Assembly (NCBI GenBank): GCA_964594625.1
Contig: CAZQNC010000054.1
Location: 1-8,544, forward strand
Direction of reading: 5' to 3'
DNA from: CAZESS01 sp964594625
GTDB lineage: Archaea > Thermoplasmatota > E2 > UBA202 > DSCA01
DNA length: 8,544 nucleotides
Of this stretch, positions 1 through 7,400 are shown in pieces; position 1 is the stretch's first letter, and every line of letters starts with the position of its first letter. The notes below the pieces were generated by a model. That model saw only the letters and a list, made by a program, of their open reading frames with translations, was not told where the DNA came from and searched no databases. The position numbers were made by a program, and so were the translations under genes.

Positions 1-845
1 GGCTCAACCTGGTCCTGTTTTTTGTCACCGTGGTCACCACCATGCTGTCGGGCTCGCTGCTCTTCCTGGAGGAATGGAGCATCTCCGGGATGCTCGTCCC
101 CGAAAACCTGGGGAAAGGACTGCTGTTTTTCTCGTTCCCCCTGATGGCCATCCTGGGCATCCACGAGTACGGCCATTACTGGGTGTCACAGAAGCACAAC
201 GTGGCCGCCTCGCTGCCGTTCTTCATTCCCATTCCGCCCAACCCGTTTCTGCCCCTGGGGACGCTGGGCGCCGTGATATCCATGCGGGAGCCCATCCCCA
301 ACCGGAAGGCACTTATCGAGATCGGCATCGCCGGGCCCATCGCGGGCTTCCTCATGGCAATACCTGTATGTATAGCAGGATTATTACTGATGCAAGAATA
401 CCCAGTTTTTGTAGACTCTGGCGGACTTCATCTTAATCCGCCGCTTTTATTTATCGGTCTGGAGCAATTATTTACATTTCCCACTCCTCCCGCCGGTAAA
501 GAACTATTTGCTCACCCAACGGTATTCGCCGGCTGGGTCGGATTGCTCGTCACGGCCATCAACCTATTGCCGGCCGGCCAGCTCGACGGCGGCCACATCG
601 CCCGGGGAGCCCTGCGGGATAAGCACAAGTATGCCAGCTTCGGGGCCATCGGCCTGCTCATCGCCACCTCGTTCATGGGCGGCGGCTGGCTTTTCTTCGC
701 TCTCTTTATCGTGTTCATCATCGGCGTCGGCCACCCGCCGGCCCTGAACGAATACGTGCCATTGTCACCCCGACTCAAGGGGCTGGCCGTCCTGGCGCTC
801 GTCATTTTCGCGCTGAGCTTCGTACCCGTCCCCATCTCCGGCTGA
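1..845 (+). CDS. Site-2-type intramembrane zinc metalloprotease (peptidase M50 family), 5' end missing
   Basis: This is a polytopic membrane protease of the site-2 protease (M50) family, which cleaves membrane-spanning substrates inside the bilayer. The reading frame is open to the left edge, so the N-terminus is missing; the first in-frame GTG (base 30) is probably internal. Counting from base 30, the zinc motif HEYGH is at residues 45-49 in a hydrophobic segment. It is followed by a conserved-looking GTLGAVISM-REPIPNR stretch (77-91), a GIAGPIAG helix (99-106), and the second active-site motif NLLPAGQLDGGH (178-189), whose Asp is the expected third zinc ligand. More hydrophobic segments lie at about 201-231 and 250-268. 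The layout resembles plant EGY-like and archaeal proteases that lack an obvious PDZ domain, though a domain could lie in the missing part. Bases about 357-530 are AT-rich and use codons unlike the rest. The family call is secure; the substrate is unknown. Confidence 0.9.
   Translation, partial: LNLVLFFVTVVTTMLSGSLLFLEEWSISGMLVPENLGKGLLFFSFPLMAILGIHEYGHYWVSQKHNVAASLPFFIPIPPNPFLPLGTLGAVISMREPIPNRKALIEIGIAGPIAGFLMAIPVCIAGLLLMQEYPVFVDSGGLHLNPPLLFIGLEQLFTFPTPPAGKELFAHPTVFAGWVGLLVTAINLLPAGQLDGGHIARGALRDKHKYASFGAIGLLIATSFMGGGWLFFALFIVFIIGVGHPPALNEYVPLSPRLKGLAVLALVIFALSFVPVPISG
357..530. other. AT-rich stretch with atypical codon use inside the first protease gene
   Basis: GC content falls abruptly to about 38% over bases 361-480 (46 of 120, counted by hand), against about 68% for bases 241-300. 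Codons such as TTA, ATA, GTA, TGT and CAA cluster here and are rare in the rest of the window. The reading frame is intact. The encoded segment (about residues 110-167, counted from base 30) covers the end of a membrane helix and the loop before the LDGG motif. It could be a recombined allele from a low-GC relative, a local codon-usage feature, or an assembly chimera. Confidence 0.75.
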
Positions 846-851
846 GCGGGA

Positions 852-871
852 GAAAAGCAAAGCTATATATA
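852..871 (+). promoter_or_regulatory. TATA box and purine-rich BRE-like element for the small winged-helix gene
   Basis: An A/G-rich stretch (about 852-862) precedes CTATATATAG at 863-872, a near-ideal archaeal BRE/TATA arrangement. With the usual 25-27 base spacing from the TATA centre (about 867), transcription would start near 892-894. That is just before the ATG at 896 and after the ATG at 878, so the element helps decide the start codon. Confidence 0.75.
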
Positions 872-895
872 GCAGGGATGTGCAATAGTATAGGT

Positions 896-1270
896 ATGAC
901 CGTTGTTACGCTGGAGGACCTGGCTACCGCCATCGCCAACAGGGTCAAAATCGACGTGGAGGCAGCGATGGGCGACGCCAACTTCGTCATGGACCTGTTT
1001 GGCTACGAGGACCGCATCATCGACAACGTGCTGGAGCCCGAGGATCGCCAGCTCTTCTACATCCTGGAGGAGGAGGGCATGCTGACCACGGAGCGCGAGG
1101 AAACCACCATCTATGACGGCCGGACATGGCGTACCCATTACTGGTTTCTCAACAAGGACACCATCCTGGGCTACAAGGAGGGACTCGAGACCGGCGAGAC
1201 CGGCGAGCAGGACCAGGACATCGAGGAGGTCTACGATGACATCCCCGACGAGATGTGGTACATAGAATAA
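896..1270 (+). CDS. Small probable winged-helix protein with acidic C-terminal tail (possibly DUF6015 family)
   Basis: The protein has 124 residues from the ATG at 896. A longer version from the ATG at 878 (130 residues) is possible, but the TATA box at 863-872 predicts a transcript beginning near 893, which would make 896 a leaderless start and exclude 878. The body has helical segments (VTLEDLATAI, ANFVMDLFGY, EDRQLFYILEEEGML) followed by a likely beta wing (TTEREETTIYDGRTW...HYWFLN). This order suggests a winged helix-turn-helix fold. From memory it resembles small archaeal proteins annotated DUF6015, but the name is not certain. The last 28 residues hold 12 Asp or Glu, an unusually acidic tail. 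The gene follows the first protease by 50 bases and has its own promoter, so it is probably transcribed separately as well as by any read-through. A DNA-binding or regulatory role is inference only. Confidence 0.8.
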   Translation: MTVVTLEDLATAIANRVKIDVEAAMGDANFVMDLFGYEDRIIDNVLEPEDRQLFYILEEEGMLTTEREETTIYDGRTWRTHYWFLNKDTILGYKEGLETGETGEQDQDIEEVYDDIPDEMWYIE

Positions 1271-1310
1271 GGCTGGCTGTCACCTGGCTACGTGAGTGTC
1301 ACGGACTGAC

Positions 1311-1316
1311 AAAAAA
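1311..1316 (-). terminator. T-tract downstream of the receiver gene
   Basis: On the minus strand six consecutive T residues occur 14-19 bases past the receiver gene's stop codon. Archaeal RNA polymerase commonly terminates at such T-runs without needing a hairpin. The 59-base gap 1271-1329 holds no gene that I can see. Confidence 0.4.
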
Positions 1317-1329
1317 TGGGGCAGCAGGG

Positions 1330-1713
1330 CTATATCTCTTCGCCTTTGAGGATACGGTCCACGATGTCGCGGAAACCCTCGAATCCGACGGGGCGAGCGA
1401 TGACGCCCTTGGCGCCTGCCTCCCTGAGCTCCTTGGACCATTCGGTACCAAAGTAGGCGGTGAAGCCATAAATGTTCGCGTCGCTGTCGAGTTCCATGAT
1501 GCGGCGCGTGGTTTTGACGCCGTCGATGCCGGGGAGCTTGAGGTCCATGACGACCAGGTCGGGCCGTGTGCCCTTGTCCATCAGCTCGCGGTACAGGGTC
1601 ACGCCCTCCTCGCCGCTCCTGGCCTGGTAGATGTCCACCTTGAGCGGTGACAGGTATTCCTTGATGAGCTCCTGAATGGGCTCCTCGTCCTCGACCACCA
1701 ATATCGCGCTCAC
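1330..1713 (-). CDS. Stand-alone response-regulator receiver (REC) domain protein
   Basis: This 127-residue protein is a single CheY-like receiver domain with no output domain. Such proteins take a phosphoryl group from a histidine kinase and act by protein-protein contact. The N-terminal ILVVEDEE gives the acidic pocket (E8, D9), VVMDLKLPGIDG supplies the phospho-acceptor D57, and FTA supplies T85. Two normally conserved switch positions differ. Where most receivers have G-[YF]-x-x-K-P, this one has G-V-I-A-R-P (103-108), so the aromatic is Val and the Lys is Arg. The start is GTG at 1713, the furthest upstream start in this frame after the predicted transcription start. A TATA box at 1746-1753 would give a leader of about 10 bases, and a perfect inverted repeat covers that region. 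No histidine kinase gene is in the window, so the partner is unknown. The family call is firm; phosphorylation competence is uncertain because of the Lys change. Confidence 0.93.
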   Translation of the reverse strand: MSAILVVEDEEPIQELIKEYLSPLKVDIYQARSGEEGVTLYRELMDKGTRPDLVVMDLKLPGIDGVKTTRRIMELDSDANIYGFTAYFGTEWSKELREAGAKGVIARPVGFEGFRDIVDRILKGEEI

Positions 1714-1715
1714 GG

Positions 1716-1734
1716 TATCACGTCGGGCGTGATA
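1716..1734. promoter_or_regulatory. Perfect inverted repeat at the receiver gene start, candidate operator
   Basis: TATCACG (1716-1722) and CGTGATA (1728-1734) are perfect inverted 7-base arms around a 5-base spacer. The repeat lies between the receiver gene's TATA box and its GTG start, over the predicted transcription start near 1723. That is where a dimeric repressor would block initiation. Alternatively it could form a small hairpin in the leader. There is no direct evidence of binding. Confidence 0.5.
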
Positions 1735-1744
1735 ACACTGGAAG

Positions 1745-1754
1745 ATTTATAAAT
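1745..1754 (-). promoter_or_regulatory. TATA box for the receiver gene
   Basis: Read on the minus strand, the sequence is ATTTATAAAT. It is centred near 1750, about 36 bases upstream of the GTG start at 1713, placing transcription initiation near 1723-1725. Confidence 0.65.
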
Positions 1755-1770
1755 GTATGCGTTTTACCCC

Positions 1771-1787
1771 GGCAGTGCACGGCTGCC
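1771..1787. repeat. Short inverted repeat in the divergent promoter region
   Basis: GGCAG (1771-1775) and CTGCC (1783-1787) are inverted 5-base arms with a 7-base spacer. The repeat sits in a GC-rich island between the two divergent TATA boxes, upstream of both. It could be a shared activator site. Arms this short can arise by chance in GC-rich DNA. Confidence 0.3.
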
Positions 1788-1798
1788 ATATGTAGAAT

Positions 1799-1809
1799 GA
1801 TTTAAATAT
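1799..1809 (+). promoter_or_regulatory. TATA box for the DUF373-protease operon
   Basis: GATTTAAATAT is centred near 1804, about 31 bases upstream of the ATG at 1836. The predicted transcription start is near 1830, so the transcript would have a leader of only a few bases. No Shine-Dalgarno-like sequence precedes the ATG, which fits near-leaderless translation. Confidence 0.65.
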
Positions 1810-1835
1810 CCGGTGCAGGATTAAATGGCGCAGCC

Positions 1836-2927
1836 ATGAAGACACTGGTCCTGTGCATAGACCGAGATAACGACCTGGAACGAAAGACGGGTATTGCCTC
1901 CCCCGTCGTCGGGCGGGAAAACAACCGGGCGGCTGCGGAGGCACTGGCGCTCGCCGACCCCGAGGAATCGGATGTCAACTGCATGTTTTCAGCTATTTCC
2001 ACCTACGACGGTCTTGAAAACGATGCCGAGGTGGCGACCATCTGCGGCAGCTCCGACGTCGGCCCGATATCGGACAAGCTCATCGCCGACCGGCTGGACC
2101 AGGTGCTCGACGAGGTGGAGCCCGACGGCGTCATCCTGGTGACCGACGGCGACGAGGACGAATACGTGCTCCCGTTGATACAGTCACGGGCGAAAATCGA
2201 CGCTGTCAAACGCGTGGTCGTCAAGCAGAGCGAAACACTGGAGGGCACCTATTATCTCATCTCCCGGTTCATGGAGGACGAAAAAATGCAGCGGAAGTTC
2301 ATGCTGCCGCTCGCGCTCGTCCTCGTCATCTGGGGGCTCTCGTCGGTGCTGGGCTCCCCGGCCTGGGGGTTCGCCACGGTGCTGCTCGTGCTGGGCGCCT
2401 ACCTGCTCATCCGCGTGTTCCATCTCCAGGGGTTTTTCACCCGGCTGGGCAGAGAGATTTATTCGGGGCTGCGCAGCGGACGGATATCGCTGTTCGCCAA
2501 CCTGCTGGCCGCCTTCATCCTGATAGCCGCCATGCTGTCCGCATACAACATGGTGACAACGATGGAGCCCGCGCCGGAGGGCGTCTTCGAGTCCAGCATC
2601 CGGTTTTTGCATGAGATTACCTGGTGGTTTGTCGTCGCGGCGCTGATATCCATCGCGGGACGGTTCACCGACACCTATTTCAAGGAAAAACGGGTGCTGT
2701 GGGGCTACGTCATTCTGCCGTTTTCGCTGCTGGCCTTTGGCCTCATTTTTTCGGCGTCGACCGACATGCTCATCAAGATCGCCATCCAGTCGGAGCCATT
2801 GCGGTCGCTGCTCACGCTGCCGTTTTTGAGCCGCATCATCGAGGGGGTGCTCATCGGGTTCATCGGCACCGTCATCTATCATATCGCCGAGGACATGTAC
2901 GGCGACAAACAAACGGAGAAGCATTAA
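1836..2927 (+). CDS. DUF373 family polytopic membrane protein
   Basis: The 363-residue protein matches the archaeal DUF373 family, whose function is not known. The cytosolic N-terminal domain (about 1-150) opens with MKTLVLCIDRDNDLERKTG, the part I recognise as the family signature. It also carries GRENNRAAAEALALADPEESD (26-46) and the acidic DGDEDEY motif (104-110) after the strand GVILVTDG. The first half looks like an alpha/beta domain that might bind a metal or nucleotide, but no standard P-loop is visible. The C-terminal half is membrane-embedded, with likely helices near 155-172, 176-194, 218-237, 262-275, 287-306 and 334-349. The ATG at 1836 fits the TATA box at 1799-1809. The next gene begins 26 bases after the stop codon, so the two are probably one operon with a protease as partner. 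Nothing looks truncated. Confidence 0.92.
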   Translation: MKTLVLCIDRDNDLERKTGIASPVVGRENNRAAAEALALADPEESDVNCMFSAISTYDGLENDAEVATICGSSDVGPISDKLIADRLDQVLDEVEPDGVILVTDGDEDEYVLPLIQSRAKIDAVKRVVVKQSETLEGTYYLISRFMEDEKMQRKFMLPLALVLVIWGLSSVLGSPAWGFATVLLVLGAYLLIRVFHLQGFFTRLGREIYSGLRSGRISLFANLLAAFILIAAMLSAYNMVTTMEPAPEGVFESSIRFLHEITWWFVVAALISIAGRFTDTYFKEKRVLWGYVILPFSLLAFGLIFSASTDMLIKIAIQSEPLRSLLTLPFLSRIIEGVLIGFIGTVIYHIAEDMYGDKQTEKH

Positions 2928-2953
2928 TAAACAAGGGGGGCATTAGGGCGGTA

Positions 2954-4453
2954 ATGTCTCCGCTGCTGATCGTGCTCATTCTCATACTGGCCTGGATCGG
3001 GGTGCTCCTCGCCGTCTACCGATGGGAAAACAAGGCCGTCTCCCTCTGGGGGCCCACCGTGATGTGGAAGACCGAGCGGGGCAAACGGTTCATCAGCAGG
3101 GTCGCGCAGCGTGACCGGTTCTGGAACCGCTACGCCGACGTGGGCATCGTGCTCAGCCTGGCGGCCATGGGCGCCATGTTTATCCTCATCCTGTGGAACG
3201 TCTACCTTACCTTTCAGATTCCCCCCGAGCAGGCCCCGTCACCGCAGATGCTCCTCGGGCTGCCCGGCATCAACCCCGTCATCCCCATCGGCTACGGCAT
3301 CACCGCGCTCGTCATCGCCATCGTCGTCCACGAGCTCTCCCACGGCATCCTGGCCATGGCCGGCAGGCTCAAGGTGAAAGCACTGGGCGTCATCTTTTTC
3401 ATCGTGCCCATCGGCGCCTTCGTGGAACCCGACGAGGAAGAGCTCGAGAACACGTCGGCGCGGAAGCGCTCCCGTGTCTTCGCCGCCGGGCCGACCACCA
3501 ACATGGTGCTGGCGCTGGTCTGCCTGCTGGTCCTGGCCTTCGTGCTGGCTCCCTCGATATCACCGCACAGCGACGGCGTCATCGTGAGCAACGACTACGA
3601 CCAGCTTGAGCCGTGGACCGTCATCGCCGCGGCAAACGGCACCGCGGTGGCCAACCGGTCGGCGTTTACCGATGTAACCGACGGGTTCACGCCGGGCGGC
3701 AGCTACCCGCTGCAGGTTGCCAGCAACGGGGATCTCAGCATGCAGCAGGTACGCTACGGTCTCTACATCCGGCATGTCGAAGATGACACGCCGGCTGCGT
3801 CCGCACTGCGGGAAGGAGACATCATGTGGCGTCTCAGGTACGACGGCACCGACATCCCGGTGGCAACCCAGGAGGCGTTCATCGACCTGATGGAGAACAC
3901 GAGCGCCGGTGACGTCATGCATGTCACCTTTCAGCGAAACGGGACGGAACGGAACGCGTCGGTCGTGCTCGCGGACAAGGCCGATTTCACCGATGACGGC
4001 GACGATGAAGGCGTCGGCTACCTGGGCATGGTCGCCTACGGCGTCGCCGACGTCGTCCGCGGCACCGGCTACTATCCCACCTTGCTGCAGCCCTTCGAGG
4101 GATCATTTTTGCCCTATCTGGCGCTGCCGTTCATCGGGCTGTCCCCTTTTCCCGGGCAGCTGGCCAGCATCTACACTCCCTCGGATGGATTCTGGATGGT
4201 GTACAACATGCTGTACTGGATTTTCTGGCTGAACTTTGCGCTGGGAACGTTCAACGTGCTGCCGGCGGTTCCGCTCGACGGGGGCTACATCTTCCGGGAT
4301 GGCCTGGCCAGCGTGATGCGCCGTCTGGGCATGGACAGCCAGGAGCGACGGGAAAAAATCGCCTCTCGTGTAACGACCGCTTTTTCCGTTGTCGTGCTTG
4401 CCGCTATCCTGTCGATGATCCTGGTTCCGCAGCTGCGGGGACTGCTGCTGTAA
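2954..4453 (+). CDS. Site-2-type intramembrane zinc metalloprotease with PDZ domain (peptidase M50 family)
   Basis: This 499-residue membrane protease has an N-terminal membrane helix (2-21), a short soluble part, a second helix (about 62-84), and then HELSH (126-130), the zinc and catalytic motif, within a third helix. The stretch FAAGPTTNMVLALVCLLVLAFV (177-198) is the usual next helix. An extracytoplasmic region follows, with a PDZ-like domain at about 265-340 (IRHVEDDTPAASALREGDI...). NVLPAVPLDGGY (434-445) gives the second metal-binding motif, and a last helix ends near residue 492. The start is the ATG at 2954: the frame is open far upstream, but that part overlaps the DUF373 gene and looks like a shadow of it. 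A G-rich run at 2935-2940 precedes the ATG by about 13 bases and is only a poor ribosome site. It is probably co-transcribed with the DUF373 gene 26 bases upstream. By family analogy it would release a substrate from the membrane; the substrate is unknown. Confidence 0.92.
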   Translation: MSPLLIVLILILAWIGVLLAVYRWENKAVSLWGPTVMWKTERGKRFISRVAQRDRFWNRYADVGIVLSLAAMGAMFILILWNVYLTFQIPPEQAPSPQMLLGLPGINPVIPIGYGITALVIAIVVHELSHGILAMAGRLKVKALGVIFFIVPIGAFVEPDEEELENTSARKRSRVFAAGPTTNMVLALVCLLVLAFVLAPSISPHSDGVIVSNDYDQLEPWTVIAAANGTAVANRSAFTDVTDGFTPGGSYPLQVASNGDLSMQQVRYGLYIRHVEDDTPAASALREGDIMWRLRYDGTDIPVATQEAFIDLMENTSAGDVMHVTFQRNGTERNASVVLADKADFTDDGDDEGVGYLGMVAYGVADVVRGTGYYPTLLQPFEGSFLPYLALPFIGLSPFPGQLASIYTPSDGFWMVYNMLYWIFWLNFALGTFNVLPAVPLDGGYIFRDGLASVMRRLGMDSQERREKIASRVTTAFSVVVLAAILSMILVPQLRGLLL

Positions 4454-4468
4454 CAGCCGTATGTGGCT
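4454..4468. other. Minimal convergent intergenic gap with a small inverted repeat
   Basis: Only 14 bases (4454-4467) separate the stop codons of the protease (+) and the surface protein (-). AGCC (4455-4458) and GGCT (4465-4468) are inverted 4-base arms with a 6-base loop that nearly fills the gap. No T-tract is seen on either strand, so the two transcripts probably overlap at their 3' ends. Confidence 0.4.
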
Positions 4469-7400
4469 TATGCCGCTTTGCGCCGGATGAGCACGAACAT
4501 GACGCAGACCAGTGCAAACAATATGGCTGCGGGCACGGCCCATATCACGGCGCCGATGCCCTGCTCCTCTGGCGGGCTATACGACATGATGGCCTTGTTG
4601 TCCTCGTCGTAGTAGTGGTCGTATTCGCCGTCGCCGTCCGCGTCGAAAAGAATGGCTTTGGCACCGTCGATGACGTCGGTGTCCACGCTGCGCAGCTGGC
4701 CGTCCTCGACATCCCAGTACACGTATTCCTCGGCGTCCATCTTCCAGAGCAGGTAGCCCATGGCGCCGCTGACTGAGACGTTGACGTTGTCGCCTCGCTC
4801 CCGCGGATTGGCGCCCGCCTCCCGTTCGATGATGTCGGGGATGCCGTCGCTGTCGTAGTCGACGGGAATGGAAAATGAAATCGGCTGGTCGGCGGTGTCG
4901 TTTTTGTTGTGATTAGCCGATGCGTCGATTGCTTCGACGTAGCAGGTGTATTCCCCGGGGGTCTCGTACGCCCGGGCGTAATGGTAGCTGCCGTCGGCTC
5001 CCGTCATGGGATACGTCGACGTGTCACCGGAGGGGCCGGTGACGTAGAGGAGCACCGTCTGCATCAGATGCTCGTCCTGTATCGCCACGGATACGTTGAC
5101 CGGTTCGCCGATGACCTGCCGCTCGGGGACGGCGGTGACGCCCGCGATTGACGGCGGCGTGGTTTCAACGCCTTCGTGGACGACTCTGAACGGCATGCTG
5201 TCGCTGACCGCCTGGTTGCGGCGGCCGGTGCCGTCGCCGCCGGTGTCGTAGGCCTCGATGTGGCAGCTGTAGTATCCGACGGTGCTGTAGCTCGCGTTGT
5301 AATAATATATGTTTGTGTCGCCGACGCGGTACATCTGATATCGATGCTCGTCGCCGTTATCTCCGGATATCACCACGACGGCTTCGTCGATGGTGGTCTC
5401 GTTGTCCCGGATGTTCGCCGAGATATTGATGGGGTCACCCCTGAACCGGGTGACATTCGAAATTCTGACGTTCGTTATCAGCGGCGGCGTGGTATCATAG
5501 GGGCCGCCCACGCGTATGTCCTTGACGGCCTGGTTGTTCCCGGTGCGGGATTCCTCCAGGCAGCTGGCCGCCACCTTGACGGCGTAGGTACCGTTTTCCG
5601 CCGGCGTCCACGTGGCGAACACCGTCTCGTTGGTGCGCTTCCTGATAATCTGCTCGACGGTGCCGTTGGGGATGAGGGTGTACCGGCTGGCGTTCTCCTC
5701 TTTGACGTATATCTGGAGCGTGGCGGTGGTGTCCTGGTAGCCGGTGTTGTGAATCAGCACGCTGATGTTCACCGTCTCGTTGGCGTCTGGATGCAGCGGC
5801 GTGAAGCCGATGTCGTACATGTGCAGCTCGAGGTCGGGGCGGGGTGTCACCTCGATGAACTGGACGTTCCAGTTGTCACCCTTGTTGGTTTCCGGGATGA
5901 CATCGTCCTTGTTCGCCTCGGCCCGTATCTCCCATCTGCCATCCTCGTCCGGTATGCCGTAGGATGCCCGCCAGGTAAACGATAGCTCCTTGCTGGCGCC
6001 GGCAGCGAGCGCGCCCAGGCCTTTCACCAGTTTAACGGGCTCGTCGCCCTGCGAGATGGAAAGCGAAACGTTGACCGGTGGCGATGCTGCCACGTCCTTC
6101 CGGCCCGTGTTGGCCACGGTGACGGTCACCGTCGCGGTCTCTCCCTCGTTGATATCCGCCGGAGCCGATATCTCCTCGACGTTGAGGTTGGCCGCCGGCT
6201 CGACTTTGAGAGACGTCACGTTGGTCACCCGGTATCCGGCGCTGTCGGTCATGGTAACCGTGAGCGTCCACATACCTGCCTCCGCATCTGCGGCAAAGCT
6301 ATAAAAGTCGGGGAGCTGCCAGTTCCGCCGGCCGGAGCCCTGCACGGGCACGAACGCATATCCCATATCGTCGATGTAAAGGGTGTTCTCACCGCTCTCG
6401 GTATTGGCGGTCAGGCGCATCTCGATGCCGGTGAGCGTGCCCGCCCCGGAACGCCAGCTGTCAAGCGTGCTCTGCGGTATGACGTACTGATGCCATCCGC
6501 CGTCCGCCGTGAGCTCGCTCATCTGAATCGAGAGCATCCGGTCGGGGCTGCCCGCCGTCATAAGCGTCACGTCGAGGGTGCTCTGTGCCGTGTAGCCGTC
6601 GACCCGGTACCAGAACCACAGAGACGGAATATGCGACACCAGCATGGTCTGCGACACCTCCTGGCGGAAGCCGACCATGTCGTCGGCGCTGACCGGCTGG
6701 TCCAGCATCTTGTATTTGCCGTGGTAGTCGTTCAATCGCAGCTCAACACCCTTGGCCCCGCTGTGGGCCACGCCGGCGAACGACGCGCTCGTCGTCTGCT
6801 CGTTTGAATAAAACGTCGTGGTGTACGATGCCCCGGATTCGAACCCGGCATCTGGCAGCGGTATGGATTTTTTGACGATGGTGTTCCGCGGTGCCGGATA
6901 CTGGAGCGTGGCCATGACCTCCCGCGGGCCGGCCACGGCGCTGACGTTGATACTGGTGACGGTGTTCCTGCCGGCGACGCCGGCCACGTAGGTGGGCGGC
7001 TGGTCCACGGGCATGCCGTCTATCATGCCGTTGGCTATCCGGCCCCACCAGCCGTGCGCCCGCTCGGAGAGCACGGACACGTTGGGGTTGGGCGTGACCT
7101 CCAGCCAGCAGGCATCGATATAGGCGGCCACGTCCGCGAGCTGTACGTCCAGCTCCAGCGCGGTCACGTAGACCCGGAAGGAAAGCGTGGCGGTGCCCTT
7201 GCCCTCGACATAGGAGGTGACATCGGCGTCGATGGACTGCCATCCGCCGGTGACGCCGCCGGTTTCCACCACCTGGCCGTCCAGGGTGACCTCCCAGGCG
7301 ACGCCGTCGAGCACGGTGTCATTGAAATATACGTCGGCGTGCAGCGTGTAGCCGGAGGCGTCGCCGCCGTCGGGCACGGTGAAATGCTGGTAGACCTTGC

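Noticed and set aside
357..530. Insertion element or intron as the cause of the AT-rich patch
   Set aside because: The frame runs through without stops, the encoded residues fit the protease, and no terminal repeats or target duplications are visible.
1291..1303. CGTGA-N3-TCACG inverted repeat in the convergent gap
   Set aside because: Five-base arms, no T-tract on the strand that would need it. Its half-site resembles that of the 1716-1734 repeat but in the opposite orientation, which is probably chance.
1255..1650. Plus-strand frame of 131 residues opposite the receiver gene
   Set aside because: The minus-strand receiver domain has all main family motifs; this frame overlaps the end of the preceding gene and has no own signals.
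2184..2924. Minus-strand frame of 246 residues opposite the DUF373 gene
   Set aside because: Charged, Gln/Arg-rich sequence antisense to well-formed membrane helices; not a gene.
2624..2953. Upstream extension of the second protease frame, adding about 110 residues
   Set aside because: It overlaps the DUF373 gene in another frame and encodes His/Arg-rich sequence typical of GC-rich shadow frames; the membrane-helix start at 2954 fits the family.
4481..4560. Possible PGF-CTERM-like sorting signal at the surface protein C-terminus
   Set aside because: There is a hydrophobic helix and a basic tail but no PGF-type motif before it; a plain membrane anchor is the simpler reading.
5176..5985. Open frame of 269 residues on the plus strand opposite the CARDB and Ig-like modules
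   Set aside because: Same reason: low-complexity Val/Gly/Asp composition, no promoter or ribosome site, and a convincing gene on the other strand.
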